The position numbers and the translations under genes are program-made. A DNA stretch of 64,000 nucleotides from Parasponia andersonii (taxonomy: Eukaryota > Streptophyta > Magnoliopsida > Rosales > Cannabaceae), in contig JXTB01000111.1 of NCBI GenBank assembly GCA_002914805.1, positions 531,065-595,064 on the forward strand, given 5' to 3'. Below the pieces are notes generated by a model. That model was not told the origin of the DNA. It saw nothing but the letters and a program-made list of their open reading frames with translations, and searched no databases. This document shows, one piece after another, positions 1 to 10,088 of this stretch. Each line of letters begins with the position of its first letter. Within the stretch, counting starts at the first letter, position 1.

Positions 1-559
1 AATTGTATTTTAGGTAAGAATAGAGACATAAATAACTCAGATAGAGAGACCATGGTAAATAAAGAGACTATATATATAAGTAAATAGTAGTAGCAGAAGT
101 ATAAAAAGCATTAAAAGAAATAAAGACAAAGAAAATATATGGCAACATCCAGAGGCAACACGTAATGAGAAAAGAAATAAATGAAAAGAAAAAAGAAAGT
201 TGAGAAAAAAGGAAACTTATCTAGTACAAAAGGAAAAAGACTAAAAAAATAATATGTGATACAAAAGTTAAAAAAGAAAATTCTAAAAATATATTTGAGA
301 TGAGATAATTTTTCTACTCTGTTTTTTTTTTATTTATTTATACTTTCTTTTTGTAAAAATCAATAATATAAAAATATAAACAGATCATTAAATGAATCCG
401 TATAAAGAGATTCTAATTCATAAATGCATACAGACAGATCAATAGATATTAAGATAAAAATCATTATTACCACCGAAAAAATCACTGAGAGAATAATTCA
501 TAGAATATGCCAAAAACTTACGCATAGAAAAATAAAATATCTCCGAATCAATATTATCT
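1..559. other. AT-rich intergenic DNA
   Basis: AT-rich, A-biased sequence with no coding signal that I can support. It precedes the first copy of the purine-rich repeat that recurs on both sides of the neighbouring Tat retrotransposon. It may be part of an older degenerate transposon, but no terminus is visible. Confidence 0.5.
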
Positions 560-1007
560 ATATATACTAAAGAGAATGAAAGAGAAATAGTTATAAATCA
601 ACTAGACAAAGATAGAAAGAATAGCGATCTAGAAGAAAGGAAGAGGAAAAGTATCAGACACAGAAAGGAGAGAAGAAGAAAGGAAAGATGGAGAAGATAA
701 ATAGCCATCAAGGGCTATTAAGCGGAGTAACCAAAGCCACGCAAAATCCTCAAAGACCCTACCCACATTCTTCACTCAAACCATACGGTAATATCACAGT
801 TAATGGAAATGAAAATACCAAACAGTCGGACCAACCCAAAAATCATAAATACGGTTTGGATGGCAAAAATATAATTATACCTTCAGCCATCACAGCCCAT
901 ATAACTCTACCCGTCCCCACCAAAATCACGGAAAAGCCCCCTCACACAGACAACCTCAACTATAATCAAAGAGGCAACAATGTCAAGTCCAATCATAAAA
1001 ATTTAAA

Positions 1008-1038
<31 letters not shown>

Positions 1039-1090
1039 TGACAATGTAGTTTATACAGTAAAACACATTATGTACACAGTAATTTTCACA
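560..1090. repeat. Purine-rich dispersed repeat, copy 1
   Basis: This stretch closely resembles DNA flanking the two gypsy elements. Its first half (tagttataaatcaactag, then gaggaaaa and AAAGGAGAG runs) matches about 15290-15400. Its second half (CTACCCACATTCTTCACT, the AATGGAAATGAAAA area, and GTTTATACAGTAAAACAC near 1051) matches 15460-15490 and then 24745-25015. The Tekay-type element therefore split another copy of this repeat. The 117-codon ORF inside it (688-1041) ends in poly-lysine from a poly-A run and is not credible as a gene. The repeat may be the terminus of an older retroelement; I see no coding motif. Confidence 0.6.
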
Positions 1091-1783
1091 CCATCGTTAC
1101 TTCAGTAAAATTACTAACAAAGAAATGTAAAAGACCAAATGATCGTACTCATTCAAAGACTATGAACATCGATTTAGGGAGAAAAAAATTATTAGTTTTG
1201 TAGAAATCACAATAAGTTTGTCCTCACTTATTCTCTTTAACATCACAAAGAAAGAGTCTCTCCTCCAAAAATATGCCTACATTATACCTCACGAGCATAA
1301 AAAAAATCATATTACTAAAATTCAGACAAAAATTAAAAAGAAAAACACAAAAGAGGAAAATGGTATTGTTTTCTCTACAGTACAAAGCTCCTACACAGAT
1401 TATACTCAACTGATCAAATTAAAGACCCATATAGGTGACTGAAAACTAAAAATCCAAATATATCAAACCATAACCGAATAACATAACTAGAAAATATTTC
1501 TATAGCAAAAGCAAATTGGAAGAAGAAAATACAAATACATCAAACTATATCCTAATAAAATATGTCTATAGTAGAACCAAATCAGAAAAAACAGAAATAC
1601 ACCTTAGATATACAACGATCCAAAATAGGGGAAAATATCACACCAAAAAAAAATGCAAAAATAGAAAATTTCAGAAAGAAAAAATACCGAATAAGGAGAG
1701 AAGACTACCACACCAACAAAAAGATCCACGATGAATGACGGCAAAGTCTAGATCAGAGTAACTGGAGTTATATTAACAGAACA
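1091..1783. other. AT-rich intergenic DNA
   Basis: Lysine- and asparagine-rich short ORFs occur here only because the + strand is A-rich. No domain, RNA gene or clear repeat boundary is seen. It lies between copy 1 and copy 2 of the purine-rich repeat. Confidence 0.5.
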
Positions 1784-1984
1784 AACATCAAACAACAAAT
1801 GATTAAAAAAAACACGAATCAAAGAATCCTGAAAAGGGGGTAACAAACGAAAAAGAGAGAGATTGAGAGGGAAATAATTATAGATCAACAAACAAAGAAA
1901 GAGAAAGAAATGATCTCAAAGGAAAGAAGAGGAAAAGTATCAGATTCAGAGGAGAGAGAAGGGCAACCGAAGCTATATCAACAG
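1784..1984. repeat. Purine-rich dispersed repeat, partial copy 2
   Basis: The stretch with acgaatcaaag, agagagattgagagggaaat and aattatagatcaac matches 15230-15330 on the far side of the Tat element. Both flanks of the Tat element therefore carry the same part of the repeat. That is not what one simple insertion into a single copy would give; the element may lie in a tandem array or inside an older element with direct repeats. Confidence 0.55.
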
Positions 1985-2818
1985 TGTGGGACCCGTTCCC
2001 AAATCATACAGCACGTGGATGATTAAGTAGTAGAACATGTCATAAATATGGCACACCGTCCGATATATGTCTAGAGTGACTAGTTAAAGGCCACACGAGT
2101 CGCACGTGGTACCATATCGGCCATTGGGTTGTCCGAGGATAGGGCCAAGCCCATCCCAGACCCTGAATGGACTCGGCCTAGTCCAATTCTTACCTCGACA
2201 GCTGAGGGTCGGAAACCCTAAGGGTCTTTCACCAGAGTACAATGGAAGGCAACTCATAGCTCCAGACCTAGACAGAACATTTAATGCGATCTTGAGTAGG
2301 TGTGCGCAGGGGGCAAACCGTCCTGACAAAACGGTGATTTGTCCAAATCTTACCCCTGACAGACTCGAGCCATAGGGAATGGCGAAAACTAGGCTACAGT
2401 GGTATAGGGGGATCACGGTAATCTCAGCCCGTGACCTCTGGAGTAAGTCTTGACGAAAAAGGTACTCGGTCCTGAGATTGAGAACCAGGAGGTTCACAAT
2501 TTTAGGACTATATATATGAGTCATGCGTCCCCAAAAGGGAAGCATGTACGCATACAAAAAGAAACATTCAAAATTCTACGAGCAAGAGAAAAAGATATAC
2601 TCATATAGATTCAGAGAAAAACAAAATCTTTGCTACCCTGAATTAAAGATAAACAACTGACTTAAGTATCAGAGAGCTTTTGTAGGCGGCCTCCCCTGCC
2701 TCTTCGATCTTGCCTGAAGTCAAAAACTCTTTGGGATAGCAGAGACACGTGGACAGTTGGAAAATACGATACCGGCAGTTCAGAGACACGTGGATAGCTG
2801 GTAAAAACTGCTCCAACA
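1985..2818 (+). repeat. 5' LTR of the Tat element
   Basis: Begins TGTGGGACCCGTTCCC and ends GCTCCAACA, matching the copy at 14345-15180. The region near 2500-2520 (GGACTATATATATGAG) is a likely TATA box in both copies. An ORF of about 85 codons occurs in both LTRs but has no recognisable domain and is probably incidental. Confidence 0.9.
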
Positions 2819-2842
2819 GTTTGGCGCCGTCTGTGAGAAACC
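2819..2842 (+). other. Primer binding site of the Tat element
   Basis: GTTTGGCGCCGTCTGTGAG directly follows the 5' LTR. TGGCGCCGT is the complement of a tRNA 3' end of the form ACGGCGCCA, which fits a plant tRNA-Asp acceptor. The tRNA identity is inference, as only the first nine or ten bases fit. Confidence 0.6.
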
Positions 2843-2925
2843 ATTTTTTCCTTTGAGTGCGAGAAAGAGAGTCGGAGTCTCACGATCGCACCCTTTCTGA
2901 ACAAGAAGCCATATAACATTGGAAG

Positions 2926-4474
2926 ATGGTACATTCGAGAATGACAACCAGAAGTACACGTCTCGACGCTGACGGGAATCCACCTGATACTGAAGGAAGC
3001 TCCCGGGGAGCACAGCTTGGACTGGAGCAAAAGCTGGACCAGATGCTCGCCGCACTAGCAGAAGCAAGCTAGAAAGCAGAGATTGCTCACGAGACCGTCA
3101 TGGGTTTAAAAGATGAAGTCGTAGAGGTGTGCAGGGATAACTCCCACCTCGAAGGGCTGCTGGCAAGCGAAACCAGGAGCGAGCAAAGGGAAGATTTCGA
3201 CTCTGAAATCCAACAAGAGTATGGGGGCCAACCGCCGAGAGAAATGCCCGCCCCATCCAGATCGCCGATGCAGGGAGAGCAACAAAGCTAGATGAGGCTA
3301 TTCCAAGCTGGAGCGGCAGTGGACAGAAGACACTAAGAAAGCCTTGAAGGTGTGCTTCCCAACTGGAAGTAAGAAATGATGGCAGAGCTAAGTAGGAGGC
3401 TTGGGGCCCATCACAATCAGACCCCCGATGACCTGGCTGAACAACCGTGCGAGAGATCGGCCGAACGGCCTTTGCCGATTGGATCCAGATAGAGCTAAAG
3501 CTGAGAGACTTCACTATTCCAACCTTCAGGCCGTTCGAAGGGAAAACTGATCCCCTCGATCACATATACCATTTTCAGCAGAAGATGGCCTTGGAAACAA
3601 GGGACGAAGCTGTAACCTGTAAGGTCTTTTCCATAACCCTGGCGGGACCGGCCCTATTATGGTTCAGACAGCTCCCAGAGAAATCCATAAATGGGTTCGA
3701 GGATTTCTACAAACTTTTCTTGAAGTAGTACGCGAGTGCCCGAGGCAGCAGAATACCATGCGAGACCTTGACCGGCTGGAACAGACCGTAAACGAGTCTC
3801 CGAAAGAATACCTGATGCGTTTCCTGGAGGTGATGTCTCTAGTGCACAACGCCGATTCAGTCCAAGCTGCGAGCTTGTTCGTTAGGGGCCTATAGCCAGG
3901 ATCGATGCTATCGGATCACCTGCTCTTGAACCTTCCGTACGACATGGCAGATGTCCAGGCCAAATTAGAAGGGGTATTCAAGGTGCTGGAAAGCCACCAG
4001 AAAACACCTAAGGCATCCGCCGCGATAACAATAGCGACGACACAAACCCCGGTCCCGCAAGGGGTAAAGAGGCCCGCGCCAGACTAAGGGCCAATTCTGA
4101 AACAGGAAACCCCCATCCAAGGCAGACAAGAAGGCGGCAAAAGGAGGAAGATGTCTCGCGACCCACTGTCGAAGTACGAGCTCGACACGCCGATCGATGT
4201 AATCTACCTACAAAACAAGGATAGGGGCATTTTCAAAGACCCGCCCAAATTTGGCGTTCCTGAGCACATGAAAAATAGGAATAGGTACTGCCAATTTCAC
4301 AAAGATCACGGATATGATACCATCAACTACTGCAACCTCTACGCGCAGGTCATGGTGGCGATTCATGCCGGCAAATTGAAGCAGTACGTAAAGACTGGCA
4401 GAATCCAGCCGCGGGAAGACGCCACTAGGCCCAAAAAAGGCAAGCAGACCCAGGCCTCTAGGTCAGGAAACTAG
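2926..4474 (+). pseudogene. gag polyprotein, Tat type (broken)
   Basis: The reading frame opens at ATG 2926 (MVHSRMTTRSTRLDADG) and is stopped by a TAG at about 3071. The capsid-like core follows at about 3480-3900, with PFEGKTDPLDHIYHFQQKM and WFRQLPEKSI. A frameshift falls near 3720: upstream codons are in the frame of 3447, downstream ones in the frame of 3659. The distal part (4151-4474) carries CQFHKDHGYDT followed by a cysteine, a histidine/cysteine block typical of Tat gag. The family role is packaging element RNA into cytoplasmic particles. With a stop and a frameshift no full gag can be made. Assignment rests on motif recognition. Confidence 0.8.
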
Positions 4475-4729
4475 GCCCTGAGGATAGTGCCGACCATCAT
4501 GGGCAGACCCGAGTAGACCCAGGGTCAGGAAGAGAAGGAAAAGTGCCTAAGAAAAACCGAGGAGAGGGTGAAGTGCCTGAGGGGGATGGGACATTCCGTT
4601 AACCATTTGAGGATGGGTGAAAACTGCGCCTCCACCGCCCCCATCGCCTTCACCCAGCAAGATTTGATCACGGTGCGCCTGCCACACGACGACCCCCTGG
4701 TGATTAAGTTACAGATCGACTTNTTAGAA

Positions 4730-5145
4730 GGGTCCTGATCGACGGTGAAAGCAGCGTCGATATCTTATTCCTCAGCACGTTCGAGAACATGGGCCTGAAT
4801 CGGAACGTGCTCAGGCCGACCTGTCAGTCGCTGTTCGCTTTCGATAGTACCAAGGTTAGCCCCTTAGGCGTTGTAACCTTGAACGTTTGCACAGTGAGAG
4901 ATGCTTGGACGTGGACTTCGCCGTTATCAACTGCCTGTCCTCTTTCAATGTCATCATGGGGAGAGAATGGATCCACGCCATACATGGAGTCGCCTCCACC
5001 CCCCACCAGGTCTTAAGATGTCAATCAAAGGATGGTACCTATACGATAGACATCAAAGGAGACCAGGCTTCTGCGAGGAAATGTTTTTCAGTAGCCTTGA
5101 AGGGACCCAATGCGAGTATGAATGCCCTGACAGGGGACGAATAGC
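4730..5145 (+). pseudogene. Aspartic protease of the Tat element (broken)
   Basis: The active-site loop reads LIDGESSVDIL at about 4735-4767, where the family usually has D-x-G-S-S; a glutamate stands at the glycine position. The later block SFNVIMGREWIHAIHG (about 4940-4990) is the conserved distal protease motif with the flap-to-RT linker. The two blocks lie in different frames, and an ambiguous base sits at 4723 just upstream. In family members this enzyme cuts the Gag-Pol polyprotein. The altered active site and frame change make this copy inactive. Confidence 0.7.
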
Positions 5146-5378
5146 AACCAAAGGACTATCTACTAGCATACATGAAAAAGATCAAGGAGGAGTCTGACGG
5201 ACCAGAGTCTACGATTGAGGAGCTGGTGGCAGTCCTTTTGAAGGAGGCAGAGCCGACAAGGTTAGTGTTAATCGGGGCCGTGCTGCCCGAGGGGGAAAAG
5301 AGAGAGCTGTTGGGATTCCTGAGATAGAACCAAGACATTTTTGCTTGGTCCCACGACGACCTGCTCGGGATTGACCCC

Positions 5379-6680
5379 GTGCACGCCTTTCACCGGTTGA
5401 ACATAGACCCCAATTTCCCTTCAGTCAGGCAGAGTCCCCGAAGGTTCGCGCCAAAGAAAAACAGGGCAATTAATAAGGAGGTGGAGACGCTACTGGAGAA
5501 CGGACTAAGCATAGAATGCTTATACCCATGCTGGATCTCCAACCTGGTGGTAGTGAAGAAAAAGAACGGCGAAGACCGAACTTATATAGACTTCACCAAC
5601 TTGAATAAGGCTTGCCCGAAGGATAGCTCTCCCCTGCCGAAGATCGACCAAATGGTAGATGCGACTGCAGGATTTGACAGGATGAGTTTTTTGGATGCTT
5701 ACTCGGGATACAACCAGATCCCCCTGTACGAGGAAGACTAGATCCATACGGCATTTATTACAGAGCGAGGCCTGTACTAGTACAGGCGTATGCCGTTTGG
5801 TTTAAAGAATGCAGGGGTGATCTACTAGAGGCTCATGAACAAAATGTTCGCCGGATAGCTAGGGAAAACTATGGAAGTCTATATCGACGATATGGTCGTG
5901 AAGAGCAGAGAAGCTTCGGGTCATCTAGGACATTTGGACGAATGTTTCCATATTTTGAGGCAAAATCGGATGCCTCTGAACCCCGAGAAATGCGCCTTCG
6001 GGGTGTCCTCCGGCTAGTTCCTGGGGCAAATCATAAGCAGAAGGGGTATTGAGGCCAACCCTACCCAACTGTCCTCTATCGCAGACGTGCAGAGACCCTC
6101 AACTATTCGGGAAGTCCAGCGCCTAGCTGGGAAGATAGCCGCCCTCAGTCGGTTCGTCTCCAAGATGTCTGACCGATGCAATCCTTTCTTCCATTGCATA
6201 AAGAAAAGCTCCACTATTGTTTGAGGGGAGGAGCAGGACAAGGCACTGGCAGACCTCAAGCTGTATCTAAGTCATCCGCCCATCCTGGCTTCCCCGACAG
6301 AGGGGGAACGTGTGTACGCTTATTTGGCAGTGTCCGAGGTAGTAATCAGTATCGTACTATTCATCGAGAAAGACAGCAAGCAGAAGCCAGTATTTTATAC
6401 AAGTCGCATGCCCTTGGACACCGAGACGCGATATAGTATGGCAGAGAAACTGGTCCTCGCTCTGGTCAATGCTAAGAAGAGACTCAGGCAATACTTTGAA
6501 GCATACTCTATTACCGTGTACACGAATTTCCCCATCCAGCAGATCTTGGCTAAACCAGACCTATCAGGGCGACTAATCAAGTGGGCCATCGAACTGGGGA
6601 TATACGACATCGAGTATCGGCCCCGAGTAGCAAAGAAGGGGCAGGTCATAGCATCCTTCGGCAAGCTGCACGATCCACTT
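5379..6680 (+). pseudogene. Reverse transcriptase and RNase H of the Tat element (broken)
   Basis: RT motifs in order include WISNLVVVKKKNG, FTNLNKACPKD, DAYSGYNQI and the catalytic VYIDDMVVKS at about 5877-5906. RNase H follows (from about 6290) with PVFYTSRMPLDTETRYSMAEK. All of these share one frame, but several stops interrupt them, for example TAG codons at about 5739, 5778 and 5826 and in the FAG-stop-LG stretch near 5857. Most are TAG, and several fall at positions where relatives carry glutamine. The domains copy element RNA into DNA and degrade the template in active relatives. This copy cannot encode the full enzyme. Confidence 0.88.
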
Positions 6681-6699
6681 CAAATGTCTCAGCCTCACC

Positions 6700-7250
6700 A
6701 CCCTTTAGCCTGGACCCTCTACACAGATTGATCCACGAATGCCTCGGGGTCAGGTATTGGGATAATCCTGTAGACCCCAACAGGACTTAGAGTAGAGAAA
6801 GCCTTGAGGCTCAGCTTCCAGGCCACAAACAACGAGGTAGAGTACGAGGCCTTGCTGTAAGGCCTTGAACTGACCCTGCATTTTAAAGTAGAGAGCATCA
6901 CAGTAATGACCGACTCGCAGTTAGTCGTGGGTCAGATCAGGGGAGACTTCGAAGTAAAAGAGCCGAGATTACACAGGTACTTTTCCAAAGTAATGAGGGC
7001 GAAAGCCCGCTTTAGCAGCTTTAATATCGAACAGATTCCCAGAGAGATGAACCAGAAGGCCGATGAGCTAGCCAAGAGCATGTCGACTAGAGGAACGGGA
7101 CACACAGAGATTCTCCTGGAGGACAGGAATACAGAGGACCCCCTGGAGACCCCCGCACGTTGTGTATTTGCAGCTGGCCCTGTAGACAAAGGATGGATGA
7201 AACCCATCACCCAGTATTTGGCATTGGGGAACCTGCCCGTAGATCCCTAA
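6700..7250 (+). pseudogene. Second (archaeal-like) RNase H domain of the Tat element (broken)
   Basis: In the same frame as the RT and RNase H, a second RNase H fold appears: TLYTD at about 6717, NNEVEYEALL at about 6831, MTDSQLVVGQIRG at about 6906, and QIPREMNQKADELA near 7030-7075. This acidic and histidine-poor pattern matches the extra RNase H that marks Tat-lineage elements. Three in-frame stops lie in its first half (about 6729, 6771 and 6858). The domain is diagnostic of lineage and argues against a chromovirus or Athila assignment. Confidence 0.82.
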
Positions 7251-7344
7251 GAAGCGAGGCCGATCAGGTTGAAGGCTGCCAGATACTCGATGGTGGGGGA
7301 AGAACTATAGGAGATCGACAATGGGGCCGATACTGCGGCGTGTA

Positions 7345-8414
7345 GGTCCCGTCGAAGCGCAAAAACTGATGGAAGAAATCCACGAGGGAGTATGCAGCAA
7401 CCACTCCGACAGACGTAGCCTCGCACACAAAGCTCTGACGGCCGGATACTTCTGGCCATACGTGACGACAGAGGTGGCCTAGTTCGTCAAAAATGTGATA
7501 AGTGTAGAGGTTCGCTCCCATGAAACGCCAACCTATGGAGGATCTCCATTCGAACATAACACCTAGCCGTTCGCAAAGTAGGGTTTGGACATCATCGGAG
7601 AGCTTTCCAGAAGTCCAAGGGGAAGAAAATACGTCCTGTTGGTCACAGATTATTTCACCAAATAGGTAGAGGCTGAAGCCTACATGACCATAAAAAAAGC
7701 AGATACAATTAACTTCATTTGGAAAAATATAATCTGTCGATACGGGATTCTGAAGAGATACACACCGATCATGGCACACAGTTCCGAAATGCTGAGCTCA
7801 AGAAATTATGCGAGCTATATGATATAAGGCTCAGTTTCTCTTCCGTGAACTACCAATAGGGGAACAGCCAAGCAGAGGCAACGAACAAAGCCATATTCAG
7901 CAATATCAAAAAAAACTTGCAGGAGGCTAAAGGCAGGTGGTTAGAAGAGCTACCGGCCGTTGTGTGGGCCCATCGAACCACGGAGCAGAGGTCGATTGGA
8001 AGAACGCTATTCGCCATGGTCTATGGATCAAAGGCTGTGATCCCGACCGAGGTCGGCCTCTCGACCCTTCGCTCCGAAGTGGTAAGAGATGCCCCCTTAA
8101 ACGAACGGCAGCTAAGCCATAACACAGACCTCCTGGAAGAAACCAGAAACATGGCTTTGGTCTACCTGGCTTCATACCACTAGCAGGCTAGGTCCTACTA
8201 TGCAAAGAAGGTTAGTGCTCGACGATTCAACATCAGGGATTGGGTCTTCAAAGTCAAAACAGGAAATTCCTCGAAACTGGACTCTAATTGGATTGGACCC
8301 TATGAGGTGATCAAAGCACTTGACAATGGTGCGTATGTCCTAAAAGAACTCAAGACCGGAAAAGACTTGCCGAACATTTGGAACGCTCAGCACTTGAAAA
8401 AGTATCACGTATGA
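7345..8414 (+). pseudogene. Integrase of the Tat element (broken)
   Basis: The N-terminal part near 7360-7480 (LMEEIHEGVCSNHSDRRSL, then ALTAGYFWPY) resembles the zinc-binding HHCC region. The catalytic core begins with GLDIIGELSRSPRGRKYVL and LVTDYFTK at about 7586-7665. The frame then changes near 7900, and the distal core and C-terminus (LEELPAVVWAHRTTEQRSIG, later NWIGPYEVIKALDNGAYVL) run to the stop at 8412-8414 after LKKYHV. Several TAG stops lie in the core. In active relatives the domain inserts the DNA copy into chromosomes; here it is dead. Confidence 0.85.
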
Positions 8415-8738
8415 GACACGTGCATGTGATGTTAGACCCATGTGAATGCTTATATTATTGAAAAGCTTAAATCTAAAACAGGTTAAGATCCCTTTTTGCT
8501 GCATGGATTTATCTTTTGGACTGTTATGGAAAAGGGGTATGCATATAGTGGCAGACCCTACACACTATTCACGTGTGAGATACATGCATATGATGTAAGA
8601 CCCACGTGAATGCTTATATTATTGAAAAGCTTAAATCCAAAACAGGTTAAGTTCCCTTTTTGCCACATAGATTTATCTGTTGGAATGCTATGAAAAAGGG
8701 GTCTGCCCACAGTAGCAAACCCCGCGCACTATTCACAC
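8411..8738 (+). repeat. Tandem repeat, two units of 164 bp, inside the Tat element
   Basis: Two copies start near 8411 and 8575. Shared words are GTGAATGCTTATATTATTG at 8442 and 8606, AAAGCTTAAAT, and ACACTATTCAC at the unit ends. They begin directly after the integrase stop. They do not look coding. Confidence 0.85.
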
Positions 8739-9265
8739 AATCAAGGATCGTACTATAGGGATCACGTCACTTGTCGACGACCCAAGAAAACGTACGAAGA
8801 GGAAAGAGCTGCGCAACCAAAAACTTACCAGTAAATCTCGAAAACGATCATACTATGGGAACCACATCGTGCAATAAAATTCTTGCCGATGACCCAAGAA
8901 AACGTACGAAGAGGAAAGAGCTGCGTAACCAAAAACTTGCCAGCAGACCTCGAAAATGATCGTACTATGGGAACCACATCATGCAATAAAATTTTTACCG
9001 ATGACCTGAGAAAACGTACGAAGAGGAAAGAGCTATGCAACCAAAAACTTGCCAGCAGACCTCGAAAACGATTGTACTATGAGAACCACATCGTGCAATA
9101 AAATTGTTGCCGATGGCCCGAGAAAACATACGAAGAAGAAAGAGCTGTGCAACCAAGAACTTGCCAGCAAACCTCGAAAATAATCGTACTATGGGAATCA
9201 CGGTGTGCAACGAAAGGATTGCCGATGGCCCGAGAAAACGTACGAAGAAGGAGGAGGCGTGCAGC
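8739..9265 (+). repeat. Tandem repeat, nearly five units of 112 bp, inside the Tat element
   Basis: The word AAAACGTACGAAGA (one copy reads AAAACATACGAAGA) recurs after the block at 8781, 8893, 9005, 9117 and 9229, an exact 112 bp period. Each unit also has AACCAAAAACTTGCCAGCA-type and CTCGAAAA sequences. Units diverge by scattered substitutions, so the array was amplified before the recent past. Not a CRISPR array: repeats are long and there are no unique spacers. Confidence 0.9.
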
Positions 9266-9299
9266 GAAAGTTTACGACCTACCCCCTAAGGAAAGCAGG

Positions 9300-9495
9300 A
9301 ACAGAGTCTACCCGTTGTAAGCAGACCCTACCAGACAACATTTCAGCAGCATGCAAAGCAAAGGTTGAAGAGGTCAGGGACTACTCGTTAGAAGTAGACC
9401 CTATCCAGACAAAGTTTTAGCCACATGCAAAGGAAAGGTTAAAGGGGTCAGGGTCTACCCGTTGGAAGCAGACCCTCCCCAGACAACATTTTATT
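9300..9495 (+). repeat. Tandem repeat, three units of about 73-74 bp, inside the Tat element
   Basis: The word AGCAGACCCT (or AGTAGACCCT) recurs at about 9320, 9393 and 9467, each followed by CAGACAA and a T-rich tail. It is the third tandem array in the spacer between pol and the antisense gene. Confidence 0.75.
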
Positions 9496-10088
9496 ATGCA
9501 CACAGCAGGTACTAAGACAGAAGTTAAAATCGAGCCCTGTTTATTATTTTCAAAAAATACAAAGGGAACGATCGACGGGGACACGGACCCAAAAGCTCTA
9601 TCTGCGAGAAACGGGTCTTGGGAGGACTCACAGAGACACGTCGGAGTGGTAACGCCCAGTCTGCTCCTGATAAGAGCCGAGCCCGGGCCTCTTCCTCTAC
9701 AGCGACGGATCTAGACAGTGATTAACCAACCCCTGGAGCTGGTTCAGAGCGCGGTCCCATTTGGGGTCGGAGAAGTCCAGCCACACGCGCAGGTCGAACT
9801 CTACCAAGACAAGTCATAATAGTAGTTATACCTCCTTAGAACCGGATGAGCCAGAGCTAACATCCCTATCTCTAGAACTAATCTTGTCGATCATAGCTCG
9901 AGGAGGACTTACTAATAACTCGAAATCATGTACGACCGATTCCAGACAGTTACAACAAGGGTCAACTTTACCCCGGATGTGGTCAATAAAGAAAAAGAGA
10001 ATAGACTAAAGAGAATTGCATTATTCTTATTATTTATACAGACGGTTACAACGAGGGTCAACTTTACAAATATAAAAAATTAGGGACC

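Noticed and set aside
688..1041. 117-codon plus-strand ORF
   Set aside because: It lies in a dispersed repeat, ends in a poly-A derived lysine run and shows no domain.
2106..2375. ORF in the Tat 5' LTR, repeated at 14485-14736
   Set aside because: Presence in both LTRs reflects LTR duplication. The opposite strand is open too. No domain is recognisable.
8739..9265. Regular repeats resembling a CRISPR array
   Set aside because: Units are 112 bp, diverged over their full length and without unique spacers. The context is a plant retrotransposon.
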